This document shows, piece after piece, positions 45,292 through 53,426 of a stretch of DNA of 64,000 nucleotides. Source of the stretch: Oscillibacter valericigenes Sjm18-20 (GTDB taxonomy: Bacteria > Bacillota > Clostridia > Oscillospirales > Oscillospiraceae). The position numbers and the translations under genes were made by a program. The stretch spans positions 3,534,001 to 3,598,000 of the forward strand of contig AP012044.1 of assembly GCA_000283575.1 (NCBI GenBank), in the 5' to 3' direction. Below the pieces are notes generated by a model. That model was not told the origin of the DNA and made no database searches. It saw only the letters and a program-made list of their open reading frames with translations. Within the stretch, counting starts at the first letter, position 1. The number at the start of each line of letters is the position of its first letter.

Positions 45292-45405
45292 TTATTTTTT
45301 ACCGTTGAAAAACCCGATTACGATTCGAACTCCCGCGATAAACAGAACCGTCAGGACGACGAGCACGGCGATATCGGCTGTGCCGAGAGTCAGATTTGTC
45401 GTCAC
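45292..45405 (-). CDS. 37-residue single-helix membrane peptide overlapping feoB
   Basis: A GTG at 45405 overlaps the feoB stop as GTGA and opens a 37-codon frame that ends with TAA at 45292-45294. The peptide has a short polar start (VTTNLTLGTAD), one hydrophobic helix (IAVLVVLTVLFIAGVRIVIG) and a basic end (FNGKK). The overlap implies translation coupled to feoB. It lacks cysteines and differs from the Cys-rich peptide encoded next. It resembles the membrane half of FeoB-associated peptides. Its size is below most gene-calling cut-offs. Confidence 0.7.
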   Translation of the reverse strand: MTTNLTLGTADIAVLVVLTVLFIAGVRIVIGFFNGKK

Positions 45406-47567
45406 CTTGTATAGGCTGCCTGCCGCTCGGGCAGTCTCTCCGGGTGCTTGTTCGGATCACGGCGGAGCAGCAGATACAAGACGGCGGCCAACACCAAAAA
45501 CGCAGCAGCAGTCGCCGCGCTAAACGCGATCTCGCCCAGAATCAGGCCGCCGATCTGATAGACCATCAGCGAAACGGCGTAGGCCAGCAGGTTCTGGAAC
45601 AGGATGGCAAACCAGAAGAACTTTCTGGAACCCATTTCACGGGACATGGTGGAAATAGCCGCCAGGCAGGGGGAGTCAAACATATTGAACAGCAGGAACG
45701 AAACGGCGGCAATGCTGGTGGGAAAGAACGCGGCAAACTGGTCGTGCATGGAAACCGCGTACTCCTCCACCTCGCCGAGGCCGCTCAGCACGCCCATCGT
45801 GGAGACAATGCCCTCTTTGGCGACAAAGCCAGACAGAGAGGATGCCACCGCCTGCCACGTGCCGAAGCCCAGAGGCTTAAAGATCCAGGCAATTCCGCCG
45901 CCGATCACGGCAAGGAAGCTCGACTCCGTATCGACCAGACCGAATACGCCGTCCTGTATGCCGAAGCTGCCGAGGAACCACATGGCCGCGCAGCAGAGGA
46001 ACAAAATGGTACCGGCTTTTTTCAGGAATGCCCAGACACGCTCCCACACATGAAGCAGCACACCCTTGATCGACGGGAAATGGTACTGCGGCAGTTCCAT
46101 GACGAAGGGGGCCGGATCGCCGGCGAAAATCTTCATCTTCTTGAGGATGATACACGAGAGGATGACTACGATGATACCCGAGAAATACATCATGGGGGCC
46201 ATCCACCACGCGCCGCCCATCAAAAAGCCCGCGATGAGGGCAATTACCGGGAGCTTCGCTCCGCAGGGGATGAAAGTGGTGGTCATCATGGTCATGCGGC
46301 GGTCCTTCTCGTTTTCAATGGTGCGGGATGCCATGATGCCCGGCACACCGCAGCCGGAGGAAATCAGGAACGGGATAAAGCTCTTTCCGGAAAGCCCGAA
46401 TTTTCGGAAAACCCGGTCCATAATAAACGCGACCCGCGCCATATAGCCGCAGTCTTCCAGAATAGAGAGGAACAGGAACACAATTGCCATCTGAGGCGCG
46501 AAGCCGATAGGAGCCGCAAGACCGCCGATGATTCCGTCGACGACCAGGGAGTTGACCCATTCGGCCGCGCCGATATTTGTCAGGAATCCCGATACGCCGG
46601 GCTGAATCCACTCTCCAAACAGTGTGTCGTTCGTCCAGTCGGTGACGACGGTACCCAAGGTCGTTACAGAAATATAGTAAACAAGAAACATGATTCCCGC
46701 AAAGATGGGCAGCGCCAGCCAGCGGTTTGTGACCACTTTGTCGATTTTATCGGAGGGCGACATTTTGCCGGCGTTTTTCTTTTTATAGCAGCCCTTCATA
46801 AGGGTCGCTATGTAGACATACCGCTCGTTCGTGATGATGCTCTCGGCGTCGTCGTCCAGCTCCTGCTCAGCCGCTTTGATGTCCAGCTCGATATGATCCA
46901 GCGTTTGTTTTGGAATATTCAGCTGCGCCAGGACTTTCTCGTCCCGCTCGAAGATTTTGATGGCGTACCAGCGCTGCTGCTCGGGCGGTACGCCGTTCAG
47001 TTCGGCCTCCTCTATGTGGGCGATGGCGTGTTCCACAGGGCCGGAGAAAGTGTGCATCGGGATAGTCTTGGCGGACTTTGCCGCCGCGACCGCGGCTTCC
47101 GCCGCTTCCTGGACACCGGTGCCCTTTAAAGCGGAAATCTCAACGACCTTGCAGCCCAGTTCCCGGCTGAGCTCCTGAATATGGATCTGATCGCCGTTTT
47201 TGCGGACGATGTCCATCATATTGATAGCGATGACCACCGGAATACCCAGTTCGGTAAGTTGGGTGGTCAGGTACAGATTCCGCTCGAGGTTCGTTCCGTC
47301 CACGATATTCAGCACCGCGTCGGGCCGCTCCGTGACTAGATAGTTTCTTGAGACGACTTCTTCCAGCGTGTAAGGGGAAAGAGAGTAGATGCCGGGAAGA
47401 TCCTCAACGATCACATCGTCATGCTTTTTAAGTTTGCCTTCCTTTTTCTCTACGGTTACGCCCGGCCAGTTGCCCACATACTGGTTGGAACCGGTCAGAG
47501 CGTTGAACAGCGTCGTCTTGCCGCTGTTCGGGTTGCCCGCAAGGGCAATTTTAATTTCCTTACCCAT
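45402..47567 (-). CDS. feoB: Ferrous iron transporter B
   Basis: The 721-residue protein has an N-terminal G domain with GNPNSGKTTLFNALTG (residues 11-26), NWPGVTVEKKEG near residue 33, EDLPGIYSLSPY near residue 55 and NMMD near residue 115. A helical spacer and a multi-pass membrane domain with Gate motifs follow (SSGCGVPGIMASRTIEN near residue 400). It imports Fe(II) across the cytoplasmic membrane. It follows feoA by 64 bases, and that gap contains a TTAGAGGCATCTAA palindrome. Confidence 0.97.
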   Translation of the reverse strand: MGKEIKIALAGNPNSGKTTLFNALTGSNQYVGNWPGVTVEKKEGKLKKHDDVIVEDLPGIYSLSPYTLEEVVSRNYLVTERPDAVLNIVDGTNLERNLYLTTQLTELGIPVVIAINMMDIVRKNGDQIHIQELSRELGCKVVEISALKGTGVQEAAEAAVAAAKSAKTIPMHTFSGPVEHAIAHIEEAELNGVPPEQQRWYAIKIFERDEKVLAQLNIPKQTLDHIELDIKAAEQELDDDAESIITNERYVYIATLMKGCYKKKNAGKMSPSDKIDKVVTNRWLALPIFAGIMFLVYYISVTTLGTVVTDWTNDTLFGEWIQPGVSGFLTNIGAAEWVNSLVVDGIIGGLAAPIGFAPQMAIVFLFLSILEDCGYMARVAFIMDRVFRKFGLSGKSFIPFLISSGCGVPGIMASRTIENEKDRRMTMMTTTFIPCGAKLPVIALIAGFLMGGAWWMAPMMYFSGIIVVILSCIILKKMKIFAGDPAPFVMELPQYHFPSIKGVLLHVWERVWAFLKKAGTILFLCCAAMWFLGSFGIQDGVFGLVDTESSFLAVIGGGIAWIFKPLGFGTWQAVASSLSGFVAKEGIVSTMGVLSGLGEVEEYAVSMHDQFAAFFPTSIAAVSFLLFNMFDSPCLAAISTMSREMGSRKFFWFAILFQNLLAYAVSLMVYQIGGLILGEIAFSAATAAAFLVLAAVLYLLLRRDPNKHPERLPERQAAYTR

Positions 47568-47585
47568 GATTCCTCTCCTTTTTAG

Positions 47586-47599
47586 TTAGAGGCATCTAA
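47586..47599. promoter_or_regulatory. DtxR-like palindrome between feoA and feoB
   Basis: TTAGAGGCATCTAA has perfect TTAGA/TCTAA arms and resembles the GGTTAGAG sites upstream of the operon. It may be an internal operator. Confidence 0.4.
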
Positions 47600-47631
47600 T
47601 TGAATGTGCTTAAAAAATGGGGCGGCCCCCA

Positions 47632-47853
47632 TTACTGGACTTCAATGCTTTCCGCCTCGGTTTTCCGGATAGAAAGCTCGTAACCCCGTACGGTTACTTC
47701 CACCGGGTCGCCCAGGGGCGCCACCTTACGGATATAGACGTCCACCCCTTTCGTGATGCCCATATCCATGATGCGGCGCTTGAGCGCGCCTTCGCCGTGA
47801 AGCTTCACGACCCTGGCGGTCTCGCCGATCTTTGCCTGCTTCAGCGTCTTCAT
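47632..47853 (-). CDS. feoA: FeoA family protein
   Basis: The 73-residue SH3-like protein has LKQAKIGETARVVKLHGEG, LKRRIMDMGITKG near residue 30 and the C-terminal GYELSIRKTEAESIEV, all typical of FeoA, which supports FeoB GTPase-driven iron uptake. GGAGGA lies seven bases before the ATG at 47853; the longer frame is not needed. It is the second of two FeoA genes in the operon. Confidence 0.93.
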   Translation of the reverse strand: MKTLKQAKIGETARVVKLHGEGALKRRIMDMGITKGVDVYIRKVAPLGDPVEVTVRGYELSIRKTEAESIEVQ

Positions 47854-47901
47854 TCTCTGCTCCTCCTTCATGACTTTAATCATCCGTTTTCCAAGCGGAA
47901 A

Positions 47902-48114
47902 TCAGATCATAATCTTGCCGGCCATTTCGCGGCTGATGGCCATGCGGGACTCCTTGACATTGACGATCAGATTCCCGCCAATCGTGGAGACAACGGTGAC
48001 ATTCCCCCCAGCCACGAACCCCATGTCCTCCAGATGCTTTTTCATCTCCGGGCTTCCTCCGACCTTGCGGATCATGGTTTCCTCGCCTGTATTTGCCAGT
48101 GTGAGCGGCATCAT
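47902..48114 (-). CDS. feoA: FeoA family protein (second copy)
   Basis: The 70-residue protein carries the FeoA pattern: KKHLEDMGFVAGGNVTVVST near residue 25 and SRMAISREMAGKIMI at the end. It differs clearly from the other FeoA, so it is not a recent duplicate. GGAGG precedes a double ATG. It is the first gene of the operon feoA-feoA-feoB-peptide-Cys-rich peptide. Two FeoA proteins may form a mixed complex with FeoB. Confidence 0.9.
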   Translation of the reverse strand: MMPLTLANTGEETMIRKVGGSPEMKKHLEDMGFVAGGNVTVVSTIGGNLIVNVKESRMAISREMAGKIMI

Positions 48115-48144
48115 AATTCCTCCCTCTATCTATGTTCGCCATTA

Positions 48145-48279
48145 GTTAGTTGTGGATAACCATAGGCTCAAAATTAAACGGTTAAATCACTCTAACCAAT
48201 AATAGTTTAACGCCTCTAACCTCGCTTGTCAACCCCTCTCACTGGAAAACCTTGCGTTTTTGGTTAGAGTGTGTTAACC
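48145..48279. promoter_or_regulatory. Array of operator-like sites between feo and the DtxR-type gene
   Basis: Four related sites are seen: GTTAGTTGTGGATAACC (48145-48161, plus), GGTTAGAGTGATTTAACC (48197-48180, minus), GGTTAGAGGCGTTAAAC (48221-48205, minus) and GGTTAGAGTGTGTTAACC (48262-48279, plus). They flank both divergent starts and one lies inside the feo promoter. They are the likely targets of the adjacent regulator. Confidence 0.65.
48204..48232 (-). promoter_or_regulatory. Promoter of the feo operon
   Basis: On the minus strand TTGACA (48232-48227), a 17-base spacer and TAAACT (48209-48204) form a strong promoter. The spacer contains an operator-like GGTTAGAGGCGTTAAAC. Confidence 0.65.
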
Positions 48280-48316
48280 TATACAAAATTGAAGCTGAAA
48301 GTTGGTGTAACCTGCC

Positions 48317-48688
48317 ATGAAGATACAAAAAGCGGCCGAGGATTATCTGGAAGCAATGCTGATGATGAAGGAAAAGCACGGTTTTATTCGTTCCATCGAT
48401 GTGGCAGAGCAGTTGGGCGTGACCAAGCCCAGCGTTTCCTATACGACGAAGCGCTTGCGGGAAAACGGATATATCACGATGAACAAAGAAGGACTCATCA
48501 CACTGACGGATTCCGGCATGGAAATAGCAAGCCGAATTTATGAACGGCATAAACTGCTGACAATTTTTTTCATGCGTCTTGGCGTAGATCCGGAGACTGC
48601 CCGCGAGGACGCCTGCAAGGTGGAGCATGACGTCAGCGATAAGACATTTGACGCCATCTGCCGCCATGCGCAAGTGAATCAAGCGTAA
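48317..48688 (+). CDS. DtxR/MntR-family metal-dependent regulator
   Basis: The 123-residue protein begins with KIQKAAEDYLEAMLMM and contains a winged helix (residues about 20-65, VAEQLGVTKPSVSYTTKRL). It then has the family dimer/metal region ERHKLLTIFFMRLGV and EHDVSD. In DtxR/MntR the metal ligands include Asp, Cys or Glu and His of this region. It has no SH3 domain, so it is of the short MntR type. It is divergent from the feo operon and shares operator-like repeats with it, so it probably represses feo when iron is plentiful. Confidence 0.9.
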   Translation: MKIQKAAEDYLEAMLMMKEKHGFIRSIDVAEQLGVTKPSVSYTTKRLRENGYITMNKEGLITLTDSGMEIASRIYERHKLLTIFFMRLGVDPETAREDACKVEHDVSDKTFDAICRHAQVNQA

Positions 48689-48710
48689 ACAGTATGCGTT
48701 CCAGGGCATT

Positions 48711-48756
48711 AACAAGGTCACATCAGCCTGAAGGCCGTGTGACCTTGTTGATTTTT
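48711..48756 (+). terminator. Terminator after the DtxR-type gene
   Basis: AACAAGGTCACA (48711-48722) pairs with TGTGACCTTGTT (48738-48749), followed by GATTTTT. Confidence 0.85.
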
Positions 48757-48835
48757 AACTGTCTGCAGTTTCGAAGCCCCTTGTATGAGTACTGTTGCGC
48801 GGGGGAGATTTTCAAAAGGCGCGGTGCAAGCACGT

Positions 48836-48870
48836 GAAAAGTCCGCCCCGGCTTACGCCGGGGCGGACTT
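48836..48870 (-). terminator. Terminator after cstA
   Basis: A 14-bp perfect GC stem (48839-48852 with 48857-48870) and TTAC loop are followed on the minus strand by TTTTC. Confidence 0.75.
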
Positions 48871-48906
48871 GCTGACAACCGTAATCGGAAAATGATTTGA
48901 AGCGAA

Positions 48907-50661
48907 TTACCTCTTGGCCTCAGCGGGCTTCTTGTTGGACAAGGTCTTGAAACCCTCGATCACCAGAACAATGGCCAGAATGAACAGCACCGCGGAGAAG
49001 ATGACCTGCAGACTGTCAGCACCTGCGGTCTGAGAGCCAGCCATCAGAGAACCAAGCTTGGTCTTGAAGGTGATGACCAGAGAAGTCAGTGTGGCAGCCA
49101 GCATGAAGAGCATGGGAATATAGAACATCTTGTTGTTCTTGCCCACATTGCCCAGCCAGGCGGCAGAGGCCAGCAGCGCCAGAGCAGCCAGCAACTGGTT
49201 GGCAGCGCCGAACAGGGGCCAAATCTTGGTATAGCCACCACTCATCAGGATGCCGCCAAGAATAACAGTAATGAGAGTAGCGACAAACGGATTCGCAATT
49301 ACTTTCTTGAAGCCGGTAAGGTTCTTGACGTCCTCGCCCTCATTCACGAAGAACTCCTGCAGCATATAGCGGGCCAGACGAGTGGCAGTATCCAGAGAGG
49401 TCAGGCAGAACGCGGATACTGCCAAAATCAGCACGGAATACATCACATCGTAGGGCAGACCAATCTTGGTCAGCATATAGGCGACGCCGGTGGCAAACAC
49501 GGCAGTGGGAGAGGCGGCGGCAGAGCCGTCGGCAGTCAGCAGCATGCCGCTTCCGGCCAGAGTCAGGGAACTGCCCACGGAAGCCAGCGCATCGCTGTTG
49601 GCAAACAGGACACCGATGCAGATCAGGGAGATAACGGCCAGGCCGCACTCGATCAGCATACCGCCGTAGCCGATAGCCATGGCGTCTTTCTCGTTATCCA
49701 GCTGCTTTGCAGTCGTACCGGAACCCACCAGAGAGTGGAAGCCGGAGATGGCGCCGCAGGCCACAGTGATGAACAGGACGGGGAACAGCTGGCTTTTGCC
49801 GCCGATGCCGCCAAAACCGGCAGTGGCGGGCAGCGCCATGGAAGGATGTGCAACGAGGATGCCGATGAACGCCAAAATAATCATGCCGTACAGCAGGAAA
49901 GAGTTCAGATAGTCACGGGGCTGCAGCAGAATCCACACCGGCGTGACAGAGGCAACCAGAATATACGCCAGAACGAAGAAGTCCCAGAAAGTTTTGCTCA
50001 TGTAAATGGGGAAGTTGTAGCCCAGAACGATGCACAGGACCAGAGCGGCAACGCCGATCACTGTGGATACGCCCAGAGGCGCGTTGCGGCGATAGACAAA
50101 GAAGCCAAACAGGATGGCCAACACGATGAACAGCATGGAGATGCAGGCGGTGCGGCCATTGGCAACGTTCATGGTGTCGGAGCCGGCCGGGCCGCTGGCA
50201 AAAGTGCCGACCACGATGGAACCGAAAGCGGCGACCACCAGCAGCAGGGTCAGATAGGCGAACACCAGAAACAGCTTCTTGCCCCTGCGGCCGATGTTGA
50301 CCTCGATCACGTGTCCGATGGATTTGCCTTCGTGGCGGATGGAGGAGAACAATGCGGCGAAATCATGCGTAGCGCCGAAGAAAACGCCGCCGATCAGGAT
50401 CCACAGCAGGACGGGAAGCCAGCCAAAAACAGCCGCCTGAATAGGACCGTTAATGGGGCCAGCGCCGGCAATGGACGCGAAGTGATGGCCCAGCAGTACG
50501 GGGGCTTTAGCGGGGCAATAGTCAAGGCCGTCGGCCATAGTGTGGGCCGGGGTCTCACGAGAGGGATCAACACCCCATTCCTTTGCCAGCCACTTGCCAT
50601 AGAACAAGTAGCCACACACAAGAACAACGATGCTGATCAGCAGGATAACCAGTGAGTTCAT
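48907..50661 (-). CDS. cstA: Carbon starvation protein A family transporter
   Basis: The 584-residue protein has many membrane segments and CstA marks: PAHTMADGLDYCPAKAPVLLGHHFASIAGAGPINGP is spread over residues 38-75 (GHHFASIAGAGPI is diagnostic). FHSLVGSGTTAKQLDNE lies near residue 318. CstA-type proteins import peptides or pyruvate in Enterobacteria. It follows a 173-residue unknown gene by 16 bases in the same operon. Confidence 0.94.
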   Translation of the reverse strand: MNSLVILLISIVVLVCGYLFYGKWLAKEWGVDPSRETPAHTMADGLDYCPAKAPVLLGHHFASIAGAGPINGPIQAAVFGWLPVLLWILIGGVFFGATHDFAALFSSIRHEGKSIGHVIEVNIGRRGKKLFLVFAYLTLLLVVAAFGSIVVGTFASGPAGSDTMNVANGRTACISMLFIVLAILFGFFVYRRNAPLGVSTVIGVAALVLCIVLGYNFPIYMSKTFWDFFVLAYILVASVTPVWILLQPRDYLNSFLLYGMIILAFIGILVAHPSMALPATAGFGGIGGKSQLFPVLFITVACGAISGFHSLVGSGTTAKQLDNEKDAMAIGYGGMLIECGLAVISLICIGVLFANSDALASVGSSLTLAGSGMLLTADGSAAASPTAVFATGVAYMLTKIGLPYDVMYSVLILAVSAFCLTSLDTATRLARYMLQEFFVNEGEDVKNLTGFKKVIANPFVATLITVILGGILMSGGYTKIWPLFGAANQLLAALALLASAAWLGNVGKNNKMFYIPMLFMLAATLTSLVITFKTKLGSLMAGSQTAGADSLQVIFSAVLFILAIVLVIEGFKTLSNKKPAEAKR

Positions 50662-50677
50662 ACAGTACTCTCCCTTC

Positions 50678-51199
50678 TTATTTCGCCTTGGATTGGAAAT
50701 TTTGCTCGAGGTTTTTGCGTACTTCCCTGCCGGCTGGATTGCTGAGAAAGGTCGTGCTTGAAGTTTCCATTGCCGCTATGCGATACTCCATCCAGCCATG
50801 GAGCGTCAGCCAGAAGTTTTTGCGGTACCGATACCGCTTGAGGGTTCTTTTGGCATCCTCATCAATGACATCCGCCAAAATCACCAGCGTCACATAGGAG
50901 AACATATGCTCGCCGTGGGGAGTCACCCTTTTGCACCCCGCCTCACGGGAGAGGTTAATCTCCTTTTGCAGCGCCGCAAGATCCAGATGCTCCGTCAGGT
51001 AAAAGTAAACGTATTCGTGCTGCTCTGACGCATAGATTGTGTGGGCGCGGGTAGCCACGTAGTTCTCCTCGCGAAAATGGTAATTCGCCGCCGCAGGAAA
51101 AGAGCCGCCTTCCACCTTAACATCCCGCTCCACGTCAAAATAATGCGCATAAGCCTTCAGCAGTTTTTCCAGTTTTTCCTGCAATTGATTGTTCTCCAT
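50678..51199 (-). CDS. Conserved hypothetical protein upstream of cstA
   Basis: The 173-residue soluble protein starts with a charged helix (QLQEKLEKLLKAYAHYFDVERD). It contains GSFPAAANYHFREENYVATRAHTIYASEQHEYVYF split over residues 32-66 and ends with a basic tail. I recognise no characterised family. Its tight linkage to cstA (16 bases) and the shared promoter suggest a role tied to that transporter, for example an accessory or sensor protein. No signal peptide or membrane helix is visible. Confidence 0.75.
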   Translation of the reverse strand: MENNQLQEKLEKLLKAYAHYFDVERDVKVEGGSFPAAANYHFREENYVATRAHTIYASEQHEYVYFYLTEHLDLAALQKEINLSREAGCKRVTPHGEHMFSYVTLVILADVIDEDAKRTLKRYRYRKNFWLTLHGWMEYRIAAMETSSTTFLSNPAGREVRKNLEQNFQSKAK

Positions 51200-51579
51200 A
51201 ATATCGATTACCTTGTCTCACAGTCTTTCTAATTTTAGGATCAGCACCATTATACACGTCCGTGATTCATTTGTTAAGGGGTCTTTCTTAAATTTGTGTA
51301 CAATTTGTGAATAAGGTCTATGGAATTGTAGAAATCAGCAATAAACACATAAAAGTTCCGGGTTGTATGACCGCTTTTTAAACAATAATCTGTAATTGTT
51401 TTTGTGACTATCTACCATATAATTTGTTACTATTGTTAAGAGAATACGATTGCGCAATGTTATATTCCGAGCAGACAAGGAACCGGTTGTCTTACTTCCT
51501 TGTGAGGCATCCGGTCAATTTCCCTTGAAAAAAAGCGGCGCGTCCTCTTTTTTGAACGCGCCGCAAACTGTTCACGGTA
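51200..51579. other. Intergenic region: cstA-operon promoter and gntR terminator
   Basis: It holds a near-consensus minus-strand promoter, TTAACA (51277-51272), 17-base spacer, TATAAT (51254-51249), for the 173-residue gene and cstA. AT-rich sequence with TTGTG/CACAA-like elements near 51295-51430 and the gntR terminator at 51528-51564 follow. No gene is seen. Confidence 0.6.
51528..51564 (-). terminator. Terminator after the GntR gene
   Basis: On the minus strand GCGGCGCG pairs with CGCGCCGC and is followed by seven T. Confidence 0.85.
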
Positions 51580-52263
51580 TCACACTCTCAGTGTGTGGAT
51601 CAGGTGCTTCATATGAATGCTCATGGCATAGCGTGCGCCCACATCGTCCCGGCGCAGCAAAAAGTCCAGGATCATCCGGTTGTCCGCCACAGCGATCTCC
51701 TGCATGTGCTGGCGGTTCTCTGAAATTTGCAGGATCTCGCTGACGGCGTCGTTGATAATGGGATACAGCCGGCGCATGTATTCATTGTGTGACGCCCGAA
51801 TGATACTGAGGTGAAAATCCTGATCCGCCGCGGGCCAGTCGCCGCCGGTGGCGGAGGCCTGCTCCATACGCTCAGCCTTGCGGCGGATCTGCTCCAATTC
51901 CTCATCGCTGGCCCGCATACAGGCAAGTGCCACCGTTGCCGGCTCAAAAATAAGCCGCATTTCAAACAGATCCTGCGCTCTGGCACGTGACTTTAAGTCG
52001 GCCAGTGCTGTCATATCCCCCGGAAAGCGGGGCAGTTCTCTGGCAACAAACGTGCCCTTACCCCGCTGGATCTCCAGGACACCCTGCGCCACCAGAAAAG
52101 AAATCGCCTCCCGCAGCGTGGTACGGCTGACGCCCAGCAGCTCGCTCAACTCATTTTCGTTGGGCAGCTTGCTGCCGCTCTCATAGCAATGCTCCTCCAT
52201 AATCATATTCAGCAGCTGCTCTGCCGCCTGTTGCGACAGTTTGGCTTTTTTGGGCTCCTCCAT
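51580..52263 (-). CDS. GntR-family regulator, FadR/FCD type
   Basis: The 227-residue protein has an N-terminal winged helix (residues about 10-75; LPNENELSELLGVSRTTLREAI) and a C-terminal all-helical FCD ligand domain (about 85-220). The FCD metal ligands are probably in FHLSIIRASHN and the later histidines. Such proteins often sense organic acids. The ATG at 52263 follows GGAGGAGG; the longer frame is rejected. It is divergent from the 2-oxoacid oxidoreductase operon, whose promoter spacer carries a TGGT-N5-ACCA palindrome, so it probably controls that operon. Confidence 0.9.
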   Translation of the reverse strand: MEEPKKAKLSQQAAEQLLNMIMEEHCYESGSKLPNENELSELLGVSRTTLREAISFLVAQGVLEIQRGKGTFVARELPRFPGDMTALADLKSRARAQDLFEMRLIFEPATVALACMRASDEELEQIRRKAERMEQASATGGDWPAADQDFHLSIIRASHNEYMRRLYPIINDAVSEILQISENRQHMQEIAVADNRMILDFLLRRDDVGARYAMSIHMKHLIHTLRV

Positions 52264-52370
52264 TGCGTTCCTCCTCCGCGCCCTTTCGGCGCCTTTTGTG
52301 TTGTCTCTATGTTTTTGTATAGATTCTACTATACCAAAAATAGATTCGGCGAAAAGCACAAAAACTTCTC

Positions 52371-52399
52371 TTGACAGATGGTGTCGAACCAGTTATAAT
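52371..52399 (+). promoter_or_regulatory. Consensus promoter with operator for the vor operon
   Basis: TTGACA (52371-52376), a 17-base spacer and TATAAT (52394-52399) match the consensus fully. The spacer contains TGGTGTCGAACCA (52379-52391), an inverted repeat of FadR-family type. Confidence 0.8.
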
Positions 52400-52465
52400 G
52401 ACATCATACAACGCATAGTAAAATAATACAACTCTTTTTTGAGAATCAGAAAGCGAGGGGTCGCT

Positions 52466-53155
52466 TTGATCTTAACTGCCGATCAGGTCTGTTCCAGCCG
52501 CGTCGTCCTTGTCTGTGGGCACTATGGCACTGGAAAAACCGAGTTTGCCGTAAACTATGCTCTGGCGCTGGCTCACGCGGGTCACGCCACCATGCTGGCG
52601 GACGTGGATATTGTGAATCCCTATTTCCGTTCGCGGGAGCGGCGAAAACTGATGGAGGAAGCGGGCATTCGGGTAATCTCGTCCTCCCAGGCTTGCAGCG
52701 ACGCGGATGTGCCCGCCCTGCCCGCGGAGATTTTGACCATTCTGGAAAACCGGGACATCCGGGGTGTCATGGACGTGGGCGGAGATCCGGTGGGAGCCCG
52801 TGTGCTGGCCAGGTTTCAGCCGAAGATTATTCAGGAGGACTACGACCTCCTGTTCGTTCTCAACGCGAACCGCCCCGAGGTGCGGGCGGTGGAGTCCGCC
52901 CTTTTGTATCTGCGAAGCATTGAAACCGTGACTGGCCTCACCTGCGGAGGCATTGTGAACAATACCCACCTGTGCGGCGAGACCACCCCCCATGAGATTC
53001 TCAAGGGCGCGGAGCTGGCCGAGGCGGTCTCGAAAGAGGCCGGCATTCCCGTTGTATGTCATATGGCGGAACGGCGCTTTACCGGTGAGGGAAGTCTCTC
53101 GGGTTTAAAACTGTTTCCCGTTGACATTTATATGAAAAAACCATGGGAACTGTAA
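52466..53155 (+). CDS. P-loop ATPase (MinD/CobQ-like) leading the vor operon
   Basis: The product of about 229 residues has a deviant Walker A GHYGTGKTEFAVNYA near residue 18, LADVDIVNPYFRSRE near residue 45 and MDVGGDPVGARVL near residue 105, like SIMIBI-class ATPases. It starts with TTG 52466 after GAGGGG; a TTG nine codons upstream lacks a ribosome site. The family is often found next to 2-oxoacid:ferredoxin oxidoreductases, but its role (cluster insertion, assembly or other) is not established. It is the first gene of the operon. Confidence 0.8.
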   Translation: MILTADQVCSSRVVLVCGHYGTGKTEFAVNYALALAHAGHATMLADVDIVNPYFRSRERRKLMEEAGIRVISSSQACSDADVPALPAEILTILENRDIRGVMDVGGDPVGARVLARFQPKIIQEDYDLLFVLNANRPEVRAVESALLYLRSIETVTGLTCGGIVNNTHLCGETTPHEILKGAELAEAVSKEAGIPVVCHMAERRFTGEGSLSGLKLFPVDIYMKKPWEL

Positions 53156-53185
53156 AGGAAGTTTCTCATCAATGAAGGGAGGCAA

Positions 53186-53407
53186 ATGAGTATCATGAAA
53201 GCAAAGGTAACATTTGACCGGGACCGGTGCAAGGGCTGTGAATTGTGCGTTTCCGTCTGTCCGAAGCACATCGTCGCCATCGACAAGGAATCCATTAACC
53301 GCAAGGGCTACCATCCTGCCGGGGTGACGGACATCACATTGTGCATTGCCTGCGCCAGCTGCGCAAAAATCTGCCCGGATTCCATTATTACGGTTGAAAA
53401 GATCTGA
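53186..53407 (+). CDS. vorD: 2-oxoacid:ferredoxin oxidoreductase delta subunit (2[4Fe-4S] ferredoxin)
   Basis: The 73-residue protein has two [4Fe-4S] motifs, CKGCELCVSVCP near residue 15 and CIACASCAKICP near residue 53. This is the electron-transfer subunit of VOR/KOR complexes. GGGAGG precedes the ATG at 53186; an internal ATG three codons later is also possible. The gene lies 20 bases before the alpha subunit. Confidence 0.9.
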   Translation: MSIMKAKVTFDRDRCKGCELCVSVCPKHIVAIDKESINRKGYHPAGVTDITLCIACASCAKICPDSIITVEKI

Positions 53408-53426
53408 TAAAGGAGGTTGAGTTATC

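Noticed and set aside
45396..47129. 577-codon open frame on the plus strand
   Set aside because: Antisense to feoB; His/Gln/Arg-rich composition typical of a shadow.
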